The notes beneath the pieces were generated by a model. It was given only the letters and a program-made list of their open reading frames with translations. It did no database searches and was not told where the DNA came from. This document shows positions 37,401 to 51,017 of a stretch of DNA of 64,000 nucleotides, in pieces. Position 1 is the stretch's first letter. Each line of letters starts with the position of its first letter. The stretch lies in the NCBI GenBank assembly GCA_032173965.1, contig CM063283.1, positions 19,882,501 to 19,946,500 of the forward strand, read 5' to 3'. The position numbers were made by a program, and so were the translations under genes. Source of the stretch: Sitta carolinensis. Taxonomy: Eukaryota > Chordata > Aves > Passeriformes > Sittidae.

Positions 37401-40400
37401 GCTGAGACTTTTTTAAAAAATTGCTGTAGTCTCCCATGCACGGTTCTCTCATATGTGTGTATATAATACTCAGAGGTTTTCTGGCTGGGCATAAATGCAT
37501 TGAAGCTCACAGCATGCCATGGGAAACTTAGTTGAGTTTAGATCACAAGTCTTGGTAACTGATGTGTGACCTGCGTTCTGAGTTCTCATGGCCATTTTCT
37601 CCTGCCTGTTTTTAAGATACAAAACTAATTATAGAGCATGTAAAATTTTTCTGCCACAAGAAAGATCTTAACTTCATTGAGATTTCTCCTCCTCCACATT
37701 CAAACAGGAGTACATCTTTTCCCATAGCAATGGCTATTTTTTTTTTAAATTACGAGAGTGTCAAGTTTTCTGTCTTTGAGAACGATTTAAGGATTTTTCT
37801 GTCTGGTGTTGCGTGTCTGCTTTTCAAAGTAACAGTTACAAAATCTTGTGCCAATTTCTCCATCCCTCACAGCCGCACCCTGCAATGAATCAGAAGTGCA
37901 CCCTGTCTTTTTTTGGTCACAGGTCTTGGTACAGTCATCTGTTTCTATTGTTGCTTATGATTAGACTTGTTATGCTGTGCCACACATTGAGTGGTGCAGT
38001 CAGTCTTATTTGGAGATGTAAATTGGTGACTGGAGCGAGTGCCCCGTTACTGAGGGCAGTGCCTCCCCATGCGCATATTTGGCCTGTGCTTCATCGCCCA
38101 TGCTGGTCACTGCTTAGGTGTTGATTTACAAGAGCCATAAATATGCTGAGACTTGCCAGCTTAAAAAGGTCATCCTTCCCTTTGAGTTCTGACATGAGGG
38201 TTAAAGGTGCTGACCAGGGCCACCACCCTGATGGTAAAGGGTGGCTTTACACAGTGTCCCTTTCAGAATTCATGTCCTTTGCAAGGAGGAGAATGAGCAG
38301 CTCATTTCCCCACACATGAGAGGACAGAGGGTAGGAGTGTAGGAGAATGTCCTTTGGATAAGGTTATTAATTGTGCCCTCCCCATCCTCCAATGTGCAAT
38401 GATAGTGTTGGTTGCTAATAGTGATAGTATGCCTGAAACAGTGAACAGACATGTTACATGCCCAGAATTAAAAAAATATAAGTAAATATGAGTCTTTTTG
38501 TCTGTGTCAATCCACCGATGTCAGTGGAGTTGCATGAGAAATGTTTGTCATCTAGATCTCACATCTCCTTGTAATGACAGAAGGTGGAATAATTTTGAAT
38601 TGCACCACTGATCTAGAGAGAATTTCTCAGTTATATTAACACTAAGCTGTCTTTCTGTTTGTATTTATTCTTGGATTTTTGCATTGAAAAAACATCATGT
38701 GACCTTGTTTAACAGTTTTGGGATCTTAATCCTAAATTCTATTTATTTTCTATAAGATAAAGTATTATTATCTTCCATCATGCACTAAGGCTGCTTTAAG
38801 TATCTTTGAATCCTTGAATTGTGACAAAGATTTGATTTCACAACATCTGTTGAAAGTTATGTAGTGCTACAGTACATAGTTTTCCACATACGAGCATGAG
38901 GTAATTAATCTGTGTACATCACTTCCTCAAGTCTCTCTTCGTGCCTCAGTGGTGTTATTAGTGGGACTGTCCCATTGGAGTGTAATGTAGAATAGGAATG
39001 CTAATGTTGTGCTTGTGGTGGGTCTTTCTCATTCACCTACAGAACACAAGATACCCATGAAAAAGGTCAAATGCACACAGATCTGGCATCCATTTCACAA
39101 CTTGCAAGACATAGTCTCCAGCATATGTAATACATATAACTCATTGCCAGAAAGCTAAAAGGAAATGATTGCATTTGAGTACAATGCAATCTACAACAAT
39201 AGTTCAGTGTGCATGAAATTAAAAACCGCTGGTAACACGTGTAGAATAAATAAGTTGACAGTGTTTATTTTTACTGCAGCTCTCTGCAGAGATAAGATCC
39301 TGCTTCTTATAATATTTAATAATTAAGAAAAATAGCAAATATTAATTATACCCACTCTTCCAGAATATTGAATTTTCCAGAGCTGGACATGCAAAATATA
39401 TAGTTATTCCAATGTGTAAATTGTTTGATTTCAAGTACAGCAATGTTATGCTGGCAACTAATACACTTCGCCTTTTAGTTAAAATGGTTCCTTTTTTCCT
39501 TGATAACCCTGTCCTGCATTTCAAACAGTGTTTACTTGATCTACTGTGGCTAGCAATTACTTTCATCTGACAATTTAAAATAAACCAAATAAACTTTGTC
39601 TAGAGCTCTCAGTTTCATGAAATTATGTTTCTTTCCAACTCAAACCTTGAGCAGTCTTGTAATACCATTTAATTTTCGTACAGTTCTGGTGTGATGTTTA
39701 GTCCATGTAATAACATGGCATTAGAGCATAAGAGTGTTCTGTGAAGGTACACATGAGAAAACGTAGCCTTAATTCAGTATTGAGTGTGCACAGAGAGGCT
39801 GAAGTAACTAACATGGAAACAATCAAACAGTATTTTTAACTGAGGGCCTGGAAAATGTTTTAATTATTTGGAAGAACAGAAAGACATGTTTGGCTTATTT
39901 GGGTGTGTGTGCTTGGCTTGTTTGTTCCTTTGTTTTTTAATATTTATTTTTCTTGGAGGTGCTTTGAACAAGAATTTGTGAGACATAAATGTGGGAAGGC
40001 TCAGGTAAAAATGTGTCTTGGTACAACAGGCTGAGTGACAAGCAGTTACCCCATTTTTAAGAATGGAGGTATTAGAGAATTGTAAGGATGAAGCTAAGGG
40101 CTGAGGGATAAAAGACTGATTCCCTTCTGTTTTCATGGAGTTGGGAATGATGACAGGTTGCTCATATGGTGAGATTTGTTCTTTTGGTGATGGCTGGAAT
40201 GAACTTGAGTCATCATCATAGAGATGATGCCTGTCTTTGAGTTTCTGTGAGAAGCAGAGAGAGTGAATAGAGGAAGAAAAGATATAAAGAGTAAGACCTC
40301 TGGAGTGCTATGAACAGATCAGAGGTGCACAATGTTAAGTTTCCAACTCAGAGTACCCTATGGAACACTCAGAGAAATGAGTCCAAGCTGGAGTCACAGA

Positions 40401-43261
40401 AACCGTGTGGGTAAGATGGCAAGGAAGTGCTGAAAGCTCATTTGTGCCCAAGGCATCCAATTAGAGATTGATTAGAGAAAGTTCATTATGTTCAGAGCTT
40501 TGCCAGAAGAGATGTTATTCAGTTTTTATTGAGAGCAGATTTGGTTGAACGTGGTGCATAAGCCAGACCAGAATGATGCCTGCCATGAAACTGAGGGAAT
40601 GCGTCTTTTGGTGAAGATGCTTGAGTTCTCATCAGGAGCACAAGCAGCAAAAGAATCACTGACCTTGGGGGTCTTCGGTAAGACAAGGATCTGAGCAACT
40701 TGCTTTGACTGTGAAGTTAGCCCTGCACCCAGCAGGTTGTGCTGGAGACCTCCAGAGATCACTTGCAACCTGTATCACTCAATAGGTTTGTGGTATTAAC
40801 TGACTGACATTGAGGGTGGCAGCAGTTGGTGCAAAAAGAAAGCAGTGCTTAGTGGTGCTTTGTTAGATGAGGAAGACTACAGGTGTAAGACTTCTGCAGA
40901 TTAGGTTTCATAGAAAAAGACCCTCATATTAGTAGATGATCCGTAACCTTCAGGTTTTATTAATTCCTTCTATACCAAACTGCAGAGTTTTGTGCTAATA
41001 TTTATGTGAATTCTGTGAGCAAAGTTTATCATAACTGCCTTTAAAAATGTATTTCCGTTGCTTATTAGCAAACTCGTTATTTTCCCTTTCTTGTTGAATA
41101 CCATTCACTTCTTAACAAGTGTATCTTCTTAATAAAGCTTTACCCTTTGCATAGTTAAGAGTCTGTATAGGATATAGAGTTTGAAGGTGGAACATGCCTA
41201 TTCATTGGGACATTTCTTCCTTTCACCCAGTTTAACTCTCAGGTACCTGTGATTAACTGATTTTCCTCATACCTTCATTTCCTTTTAGTAAATGGAAACT
41301 GGGGAATAGCTGTGCTTAGATAATATTTAAAGCTCCTTGAGATATGTAGTGGAAAAAGACTGTATAAGTGGTAAACATTCTACTGTTTTGCTCTTTTGTT
41401 TCTTTTTTTGTGTGTGGGGGGTGGAGAGTGCTATGTATATGCATAAATACTTGTATACATATGGCATGTGTTTTCAAACTGGGAACATGCATATCTGGAA
41501 AACCTTCAAGTTTCATGTTTTACCCTTGTCAAATGTTTTCTAAAATAGCATCTTTTATTATTTAACTGTGCTTTAAAAATATGGAATGTGGATAAGTGAT
41601 TTTGGACAAATGCATAGATCCTCAGGGGAAATACAGTGGACTCTGCATTAGAATCTAAAGTAAGTGTTCTTCATAGTCCTTAATTGTGCTCTCCACCTTC
41701 CCACAAAGTGCAAGAGCTTCTAAACAAGACCATAGCTTTCATGGTATGATTCTTCAGATGCATTTGTGTATCCAGCTTCTGGATTTATTATTTATTACTT
41801 TCCTCTGAACTTTGCTGCTGCTGTTTCTTTTAGCTCCAACAATACAACAGATTTTTTCCTTCTGGACTCTAGTTGACTTGGTCTGCTACACTACCATGAA
41901 AAGGTTGTTTGTCCTGGGTGTTCCTGTCTGGTCTGCACACACACAGAGAAAATAATTCACGTTAAAGTGCAGGAAAGGCCTATCCAGTTGTCCACTGGCC
42001 TCTTTTTTACCACAGAATGCTAGGGGTTTGTCAGGCTTGTGACTTGTTTGTGGCTCCATGCTTTAAAAGTGTGACTGAAGATGAATCAATACAATGACAG
42101 TAGCATAGTTGTATTCTTTGTTTGCTGGTAAATGTCTGTTGTAAGGAATGAGACTCTTCAGTTTGAAGATCAGTTTTGGTCTGTGAACTACAGGAAGATT
42201 TTGGAGGATTACTTTTTGGCTGGCAACAAGAAGAATGTTTAGAAGGCCTAAAGGCATTTGAATGCTAATCTGGTTCTCATATCTAGAAAGTTTTCACTTG
42301 TCCTGTCACGAGCTTAACCTTCCAAATCTGATGATGTACAATTGCTGAGGACAGTCTTGTTGCCTTTCTGTAAAGTCAGTTTCTTGAATGGTTAAGGTGA
42401 AGAGCTTTTACTGAGTCATTGAAGACTCTTATATTTTGCACAGTCCAAACATTAATTCTTTTAATGAGAGTTGCCATCGATGAAGGGCATAAGGCAGTAT
42501 AAAGGCCATAGAGATGAATGGTTGTCTAGTTTATGTAAAATGTAATCATCTGATAAATTCATCACTAAAATTTGCATTTAAAAATTCCCCAGTTCTATTT
42601 TTCCTGAGCACACAGGCAAGAGAGAGGAAGTGCTTTCTGTCTTATTTGAAAATACATCCAGAATAGTTTGTAAGGCTTCGATCTAACTAATAATTTCTTT
42701 ATTCTTACCATAAGAAGTAGTTTTCAGAATTTCAGCATCACTGTCTCATAACATCAATTTTTTTTCCTTTTGTTCGCATAGTCAGGTATTGTTTGTGTAC
42801 TTTCTTTGGCTTGTATGCATTGTATACCTTCCAAGGATATCTTTAGCATATACTATATGTAGTCTTACTCTTTGATAAAAGCAAAGCACGTCTTTAGCTA
42901 ATTGAAAGTCAGGAATTTTGCTTTGAACCTGAAATACTGTTTGGAATGCTGTATATCCATTATATAGAAGAGGATATTGCTTCAGGCTGAAAATAAAAGG
43001 AATTGGTGAATACGTCCTACTTTTTTTTTTTCACTTGTATTGGGGGTAAGCAAAAATTCATGTTACTGCTTTATGTGGCAAACTTTTTATAGAGTTCTAT
43101 TTGTTCTTAATCCAAATGCAAAGTTTGCATCCTGAGAAAATGTAACTTGGAGTAAGAATTTTGACGTGGAAGAAAAGGTCACTTTGCTGTGTCAGGCAGG
43201 CTCATGTACGAAGAGCTGTGTCTTGGTTAGTGATTTTTTGGTTGTGGTTTCTTTTGTTGTA

Positions 43262-43306
43262 TTTTTTTTTTCTTTTTTTTTTTCTTTTTTTTCTTTTTTT
43301 TTTTCC
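43262..43306. repeat. T-rich tract with periodic C
   Basis: T runs of 8-11 nt separated by single C residues at 43272, 43284 and 43293 and a CC at 43305-43306. It is followed by TGTTATGGCAG and so resembles a very strong plus-strand polypyrimidine tract. Confidence 0.9.
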
Positions 43307-43425
43307 TGTTATGGCAGGCAACTGTGTGGAGATCTTGATGGTGACATTACTTGGCAAACAATTTGGAATCGACTCAGCAAGTGACATCACACCCCCTTAA
43401 GGTTTTCCACATAAAGTACATCCTC

Positions 43426-43441
43426 AAAAAAAAAAAAAAAA
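43426..43441. repeat. Poly(A) tract, 16 nt
   Basis: Uninterrupted A run about 120 bp after the T/C tract at 43262-43306. Confidence 0.9.
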
Positions 43442-45000
43442 TTGAGACTCAATCTGAAGTCTATTATTATATCCTCTAAGGGCTCTTTAAGCACCTTAGC
43501 ATTCCCCCTCTTTCCACCATTTTCCAGGCAGCTTGACTAAAAGTAGCAGACAATAGTGGTAAATGCTTTACAGTCTTCTTGGGAATGGGAACAGAGCGGG
43601 GAGGATAGAGGGATATAGAGAAGGGTCAGGGAAGACAGTTTTAATCCCATGCCTATCCTGTTTAAAAAAAAAGAAATTACTCCAACGCTTAGTCTTTTCC
43701 TCTGTGCAGCTTTTCACAGTGTGAGCGCATTGTCTGATGTAACATTTTGCCACTCTTAGCAAGTGGAGTTGTCTAGCTCTGCCTCTAAGAGATGAATGTC
43801 TCAGATTTTCTCTCAGAGGAGAAGACAGACAGCAGAGATGAAAACTTCCCTTGATCTCAGGGTTTGGTTCCTGATTGATGATGATTCCCCAGAACAGTTC
43901 CTAGTATGTGCTATTCTCTGTGTGCCTGTGCTTGCCTGCATCTGCATACACGTTTTTCTGAGAAGCAAAGTGTTTTCTTCCTCAGCCTCTGTAGCTATGA
44001 GCTGTAAATCCAGCTGTGTGCTTGGTGTGTGCTGCCTTTGATAGACGTGCAGGAGAGAGATGCAGCACACGCGGTGAGCGCTGCCAGAATACGTAGGACA
44101 TGATGTTACACAGGCCACGCAAAGGAAGAATTATCTATGCATAATGTGAGTTTAGAATAGGCTTGGCGTTCTCACACCCAAACATTTCCATCTGTTCCTA
44201 AGCAAAAGGAAACTGAGACAATATTCTCCTGTCTTCTGGGCTAACTATACAGGGAATAGGAAATGTTCTTTGATATTTTTTTCCTTAGGATGTGTTCAGT
44301 TTTGTTGCAGATTTAGAGAAGTCACAGTATAGAGTAGCTTCTTTTAAAGACAGTAAATTACATTAAATTCTTCTTAATTCTTCTGAGAATTGGTATTGAA
44401 ACTATAACACTGTGCTTAAACAAGCTGTAGCACTTCTAGGTTACTCTTAAAAAATAAAGCTGTTCGTACGAGTTTTATGCCAACCCTGATATAAAACCTT
44501 TGTCATTCTTACTTTCAAAGCTTTCTGGAAATTATCCTCTGCCTTTACTTTCTTTGTATTTCTGTGTTTTGTCCAAATATCTACTTTTCCTCATGTCTTT
44601 CTTCTGCTGTGAAAGGCTGCATGCCTGATGACATATTCTGTTCCTTACATACTGTAGTGTGTTCCAGGCTTCTAAAACACACTGAAAGGTTCACCTGCTT
44701 CCTGTTGGTTATAAGGTCTGACATCTGAATGTCTCCCTGTATTCTCTGCAGTGTTACATCCTTGGCATCATGCAACAGTGCTGAAGAATCTGCCAACAGT
44801 TTGACCTACCTTGCTGGCTGATGCAGATGTAGACATTATTGTTAGAAGTCATTAGTTATGTTTTCACAGCTGAACTCCCAAAATATAATTCCGCAAATAT
44901 GTCTGATTTTAAGTGGATGCAAAATAAGAAAGCAGAGAGACCCTTAGATTTAACGTTAAATTGTACATGCTTCTTATACTATGGCAAGAGGTAACCTTAC

Positions 45001-45179
45001 CTTTCACATTCTTGTTCCAGCAAGTTTGTAAACTCATCACTTTTTTCCATGTATTTGCTGTGCTTCCTCTTCTCTTCCTCTAGTTCATACAGTGTCTGTC
45101 TGTGTGCTTTTTCTACCATGAGAAGTTGTTCCAGCATTCTTCTGTGAACTTCTTTCTGTTTCTCTACAACTTTATCAAG
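45001..45179 (-). CDS. FILIP1L: FILIP1L third coding exon (coiled-coil start)
   Basis: Minus-strand exon of 179 nt: 59 codons plus 2 nt, so the last Arg codon is split over the next junction. The acceptor is CTCTTTTTTGCAG before 45179 and the donor is GAAAG|GTAAGG after 45001. The peptide begins [10 protein letters not shown], contains [10 protein letters not shown] and EKSDEF, and ends LLEQECE(R). It is strongly charged with heptad-like spacing, as expected where the long FILIP1L coiled coil begins. It joins in frame to the PMGE end of the preceding exon, 7.1 kb upstream. The following exon, in mammals a single very large one of more than 2 kb, is not found anywhere between 45000 and 1. The intron is therefore at least 45 kb long. 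Confidence 0.95.
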
Positions 45180-45910
45180 CTGCAAAAAAGAGGAAAAACT
45201 CCTCAAGTATTTTGAAAATTTTGCCTTCTTGGGCTTTCATTACTAAAAGTATTTTAAGAACATCTTACCAGTATAATAGTAAGCTTAGTAGTGAGGTCAT
45301 CTAGTATCAGTTTCATTCTGTCAGTCTAATCCCAACAAATTAGAAAAATAAGGTACTGTTTTTCAGGACCCTCAGTCAACTTCCTTTCCTCCTCCTGCCA
45401 TGAGTGATCCTCAGCTTTTTTTGACTAATTAGCAGTTACTGTTCCCAGGGTTGTGCTTTTCTCCTTGATCATTGTGGTAGAGAACCAGATGTTTTGGCAG
45501 AAGCAGCATTGTCCACTGCTTCACACAGTGGATGAGTGGCTTTTGGATGAATAGAAATAGCTCTCTCACTTATAGCTGTCTAGGAAATAGAGCATTAAAT
45601 TGTTCTTGTAAGGTAAAGGTAGATGGAAAAGCAGTTTTCTGGTTTCACAATAATTGCATGGTTGTGCCAGGAGTGCAAAACAATCCTGTCCCTTGTGCTT
45701 ACTCTGAGCATGGCTCTGGATTTCTGGAATAAGTGCGTGCTGAATTTTTTTAATAGTTAGAAGTACTTCTTTTTAATGGTGGCATTTCCTGTTATGTTCC
45801 TCAGATTGCATGTGTTGTTGAGGTCTGTCTTTCAGATGGCACCTTTATAGCACAGTTTGAGCATAAAATTCCCCTCCCTTCCTCAAGAATTTCTGCTTAA
45901 CACCTGGTTA

Positions 45911-46103
45911 GAGAATCCTTAAGGTTGGAAAATACTTCCATGATCATCAAGTCAGATTTTGACCAAACACCATCATGCCAACTAAGCCATAGGATGCAGT
46001 GCCATGCCCAGTCGTTTCTTGAACGGTTTCATGGATGGTGACTCCACCACCTTCCTGGGCAGCCCATTCCAATGCTTGACCACCCTTTCAGTGAAAAATT
46101 TTC
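45911..46103 (-). mobile_element. Truncated CR1 LINE, 3' end fragment
   Basis: The plus strand matches the complement of the conserved CR1 3' region: TTAAGGTTGGAAAA near the left end, then GATCATC, and the diagnostic GGATGGTGACTCCACCACC followed by CTGGGCAGCCCATTCCAATG. In CR1 the 3' terminus lies at the AGAATC side, so the element is in minus orientation. It is about 190 bp, 5'-truncated near 46103, and diverged (the usual CATAGAAT terminal repeat is reduced to GAGAATCC). CR1 is the dominant LINE of birds and supports the avian assignment. It sits in the intron between the second and third FILIP1L coding exons and has no coding capacity. Confidence 0.93.
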
Positions 46104-49100
46104 ATTTTTTCCAGAGATTGCTATATAGTGGTATTTTAATATAAATAATCTATTTTAGCTTTTGGCAATAATTTTTCATTTATCTAAACCGTAGAGGTAT
46201 TGGCATAAACTGTTCACTAGACTTATGCTGTTAAAATAACTCCAGAAACTTAGAGAAAACTGTGATTCTGAGGATTCTGTTACAATTTTGGGTTCAGTAT
46301 GTGACCAAGTTGTGCAAGTGTGTGTATGAAGCCATGAGTGGTTTTCCTCTTTGGCCATTACTGATCCAGCTGAAGTTTCAGGGAGGATCACTGGAGGCCA
46401 TCAAAAGATCTGGGAAGAGTCAGTATCTGTAAACAGCTTTGTTCTCTGCTTGTTCCTCTTCAGAGACTGCCTCCCTCATCAGGTCAAGATGGAAAAGAGA
46501 CAATTTTTTTGTAAATTTTTTTTCTTTGGAAAAGAGAAGTTTTGAGCTCACAGCCCAGTTCCTCCTTTTAACCACAGTCTATTCCAGTAGGTCAATCTGA
46601 TTGTAGTGTTTCACTCTATTAATAGGAAAGAATTCACAAATGGGCAGTGTGGGAAAGAAAGCTGGTTCTGGTTCTCTGATGTTTCCCCCACAAGGAATTC
46701 TATGGTGCCACAAGAAAAACTGGGGTTTCAGATTCGTAGGGCCGCTGCTTGTTTGGACAATTTCCTTCCAGGGAGTATGATTAATTATCTTTTCCTCATG
46801 TTTATTCACAATTTGGCCAACAGAAATGATGACAGGGAGAGCTGGAATGCCTAAAAGTGAGTTTCTTGAATGAGTGAGGATATCATCAATTTCTGCTTAG
46901 GTTTCCAAGTCTCCCTCTGCTTATATCAGTTTCTTTTAAATCTATATATATTCACTTATGTTCCTCCTAAATAATTGTTAACCTTTTGTTGACACTGCTG
47001 TGAATGAAGAAAAAGGAGCTATTGTCAAGGCCTTGAAGATGGTTTGAGTCCAACAAAAATGTGAGCCATTTTTTAAAACTTCCTGCACTTTCTACTTATG
47101 ACATTAGAGAGTCTTTTCTGCTGTAGCATAGCTGAGCTTGTTTCATGCATAATCAAGAAATACGAAGAAACTTGTGATTTTTTCTTTTGGTGCTATTTTG
47201 TGGAGCTCTTAAATCACATCATTAAGGGTTTTTTGTTTTTGTTTGTATATAATTTTTATGCTTTACCCTAGCAAGGTGAATGATTTCTGGAATCATGATC
47301 CTGAAGCAGGACCTCCCTTGGAAAAACATTTCTTACCTAAACCCTTGCATATGCAATCTCTCTTAGTAAGCAAGAGTCGCCTTATACAGGAATCTTTTGG
47401 CTGTGCTTTCTGTATCTTTTAAAGCAGTTAAAAACTGGATTGCCTTAAAAGGTCAGGTTGAGGAAAACTGTCCATTTTAATTTCTTCACACTCTCCCTTA
47501 TTTTACCAGAAGTGTGAATTTCAAAAGTTGAAATCTTTTGTTTGGCATCTAACTTATCAGAAAGATGCTTTATCAACCTTCCCACCACCCCACCACCCAA
47601 GATTTCAGAGGGGTTTTTGAAACAAGTATTACAGATGCATGGAGGGCCATCACCTGAGTTTCTAATCCTTGTCTTTTTAAAGATGATGCTGTCAGGTGAA
47701 TATACACTGTTGTAAGAAAGCAATCTGGCTCCTGATTTTTGACAATGTTCTCATGCAGTGCTGCTTGCAACTATGGCTCTGTTTTGCTTAAACCAGTATG
47801 AACTGGGCATCAGCTTTGCATGAGTGCCTGCTGGTCTCAGCCCTCACTGTGAGGTCGGGCAGGCTGCATGGGTGGGGTTAAGAAAGTAAAGCCATTTGTG
47901 TGGATTGGACCACCACTTTGAAAGTATATGTAAAAATCTGAGGGGATATGTAAATTGCTGTCATAAGAAAGCACTGACATTTTTGACTACAAGCTGATCA
48001 TAAATGAGATGATCCTGGTTCCAAACATGTAAATGCTTCATTGAGATGAGGGCTAGTCATCAGTCAAGCAACATTAGCCAAGTATAAAATAGTGCTGCTT
48101 CTTGCACTGTTTGTGTAAACGATGTGGGACCTGCCAGGAGGGTCTTATATGTTCTGTATATTTTGTTTGCTCTAGAGTACTTGTTGAATGGCTACAAGAG
48201 GTTAATTAAAGTAGTAATCTTAGCAATATGTATGCAAAAATAAAAGTTATTAATTCCAGGGTTTTGTTTTGCAGTTCTCCGTACTTTCCACTTCACAGTA
48301 GCGCATTTGTCACTGTTGAGATTACAATAGTTTGGATTACATGCTGGTGTTTGGGATGGGTGAGGTGTGTATTCAAGGCAGAGAGTTGGAAAAAAGCATT
48401 TCAAATGGGAAAAATAAGAATAGTGTCTTAAGGAGACCTGTTCACATGAAAGAATAAGAGAAAAGTAAATAAACTGCTGTATTAAAGCAGTTTGCATATT
48501 GCAGTTTTCTCCTGTTGCTGGGACTAGAAGATGCATTTCGGTTTCTTTTAAGCATGCTGTCAAATCATTTCTACTTGTGAGCATTTTGCTGTTGTGGCTG
48601 GGAACAAGGTCAAGAGTGTGAGCTGGGGAGGAAAGGGAAGAAGTGCTGGGACTGTCTCCTGGTACAGGTGGGTCATAAAGGAGAGAATTGGAGAGACAGC
48701 AATCCTACATCACAATTAATGCACACACTTGAGATCTGCACGTGAGTTATGAACGGGGATGGGCATTTGACCTTGTGGCACCTGTGTTGTCCCTGTGCAG
48801 CACACCCTTCCCTCCCTGCACGACCACACAGAGCAGAGCCTGGGACTGGGTTGCTGCACTTCTGTGTGGTTTGTTGAGGAAACGATGTGTCCCTCTGCAA
48901 GATAAGGGCACCTCCCTGGGGAGCAAATTCGACTCTTGCATTTTCCTTGTGAGATTTTGTGGCTGACTCCCACATCTCCAGCAGAGAAGAGAGAAAAGTT
49001 GTGTGAACCCCTGCTGGTGTGAGATCCTCACACAGAAGCGTCTCCAACAGCCCTGGGTTCCTGAGATTGCTCTGACCAAATGCTAGATCTGCCCATGCAG

Positions 49101-49547
49101 AAATATCCATTTATATGCATAGTTTACACAGCCTACACAGTCCTTAGCTAAAAACCACAGAGGACTAATAAGCAGCAGTATAAATGTCTTCTGTTGAAAA
49201 TTAAAGTGATAAAATCTTAATTAAGTGATTTGTTGTTTTGTTCTTGCTAACCTTATGGGCTTTTTGCTAGAATTAATACTTGAACATGCTGTACAATACA
49301 ATGGAAAATCAGAGGCATAGCCTTATGCAACTGTGAATAGTTGAGCAAGCTAAAAATTCACACAAATTTAATAGTTTGACTACTTTTTGCCACTAACTCT
49401 TGACTGAGGTCAAACTAGGATGGTGTATCTCCGATCCATTACATCAGAACTGAGCTCTTCATCTTTGTCTTCTTACATTGTTTTGTGTTTGGTGGTATGC
49501 CAGAAGGAAATCCAGGGTAGTTAAAGTTTTTATCTTAAGTTCAGTGT

Positions 49548-49571
49548 AATATTATTCTTGTTAATAATATT
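49548..49571. repeat. AT-only 9-bp inverted repeat
   Basis: AATATTATT and AATAATATT flank CTTGTT as a perfect 9-bp inverted repeat. In AT-rich DNA this is only weakly unexpected. Confidence 0.5.
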
Positions 49572-50992
49572 CTCACAATCATTGTTTATAAATGTAAAAT
49601 TCTGAGTTTAGGATTACCAGGGATTATGGGAGCACTTCTTCCCTTGCCTTTTTCAACCCTTGCTGAGCCAAATTTCCATGCACATACGTTGGTGGTCTTC
49701 TTCTGAATGCCACCTTGTCAGCACTGCTGTTTCAGCCTCTTCCTGAGACTGACTTACTGGTGCCCTACAGCTATGGGCCTTGGAACGTTTTATCCAACAC
49801 TTCCCAGATGTTGTGAGGACACAATCAGATAGACTTTAAAATACTGATGAGGGTGCATCTTTCTCCAAAGTGATTGGCGATGGGATTTCAAAAATGGATT
49901 CCATTTTTAATTACCCTTCACGGGTGCAAAATACAGGCTTTCCTCTCATTTCGCTTCTTTTAGAGGAGCTCTCAAAGGGGTAGGAGGTTCGTCCTATTTT
50001 GAACAGCAAGGCACGTGATTTTTTTAAAATCTTTGTCTGTATTTTTGGGAGAATTAGAAACCAGTATCTGCTTTCTGATACCATAAAGAGAAGAGAAAAA
50101 GACACCACAAATTCTGCAGTGTCTTCATCTTTATCTCTCTTTTCTTACATGACCATCTCTGATTTTTTTTGATTCCTTCAAAAAAAATTGTTTATTTTTG
50201 AATCAGGGAAAATTATTGTTATATTGTTTTTCTGCATTTACTAGAATGTTGAATACTCTTTATTGTCTATTCAAGAGAAGTGATGATTGATCTAAAGTCA
50301 GATATTTTTCACAAAAACTGACTAGTTCTAAATTTATAAACCAAGCAGAAATGGAAAACCTTTTCAGGCCTTTGAGTCAGAAATAAAACCAAAATAAAAG
50401 TCTTAATTTCTTTTATGGCACTCAAATGTGTGTGCTAACAGTACTATTATCTGATGTATTTTAGGTTGCAGAAAGAAATAGCTGTAGAACAAATTCAGTT
50501 GGAAAAACCTGTTTTCAAAAAAAAAAAAATTAATTTAATATCTCTTCAGGGTCAAAGAAGAAATTAATTTGGTCTGTCACACTTCTCATAGGTTTTGCAG
50601 AGGAAGATGAATTAATGCTGTTTTCTAATTTGCTACATTTCTTCACTTATGAATCCTGTTCCCAATGAGTAAAGTTGTCCAGTCACCAGATTTTCCTGCT
50701 ACATTCTTAATCAAATTTGCCAAGAAACATTTTGCTCAGAATAACTAAGAGTATTGTGAGAGAGTGGTAAAGGACTGGAAATCTTGTAGTTGCCTTCTGA
50801 ACTTAATTGTAATTTCACTCGAGTTTTGGGAAGATTCTCTCTTTTCAGAGCTACCAAGCAAAACTCTCTAGGGTGAGATGCACACACAGATGCAAAGGTA
50901 AAGTGTCCTAGTAGTAAAGGGAGGAATTTAAATGGTCTGTTCCTGGACTTTGTGGCTGGTTCCACCTCTCCTTTGGTCTTCATATGTGTTAT

Positions 50993-51017
50993 AAAAAAAA
51001 AAAAAAAAAAAAAAAAA
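50993..51017. repeat. Poly(A) tract, 25 nt, with A/C-rich tail
   Basis: A run of 25 followed by CCCAAACC-type sequence to about 51042. No retrogene body was recognised on its left side. Confidence 0.9.

Larger units (their letters stand above)
11561..45000. other. Intronic sequence of FILIP1L (right part of the giant intron)
   Basis: About 33 kb without an identifiable FILIP1L exon. It contains the palindromic repeat near 14.7 kb, T tracts at 11816-11833, 15598-15633 and 43262-43306, an A tract at 43426-43441, an A/C-rich run at 23960-24075, a TG/TA-alternating stretch at 29346-29404, and two exon-like plus-strand segments. All other open frames look random. Confidence 0.7.

Noticed and set aside
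38510..38545. GATGTCAGTGGAGTTGCAT, reminiscent of old amniote repeats
   Set aside because: Too short to assign; only one motif is recognisable and no element boundaries could be seen.
43303..43400. Exon-like segment after a very strong T/C tract and GGCAG acceptor
   Set aside because: The open frames are short (about 25 codons), no good donor follows, and the peptide is unrecognised. The T tract itself explains the acceptor-like appearance.
48673..49110. Overlapping open frames on both strands in a more GC-rich intron patch
   Set aside because: Several frames are open at once, which points to base composition. The sequence may be an old unrecognised repeat, but no retroviral or LINE motif is visible.
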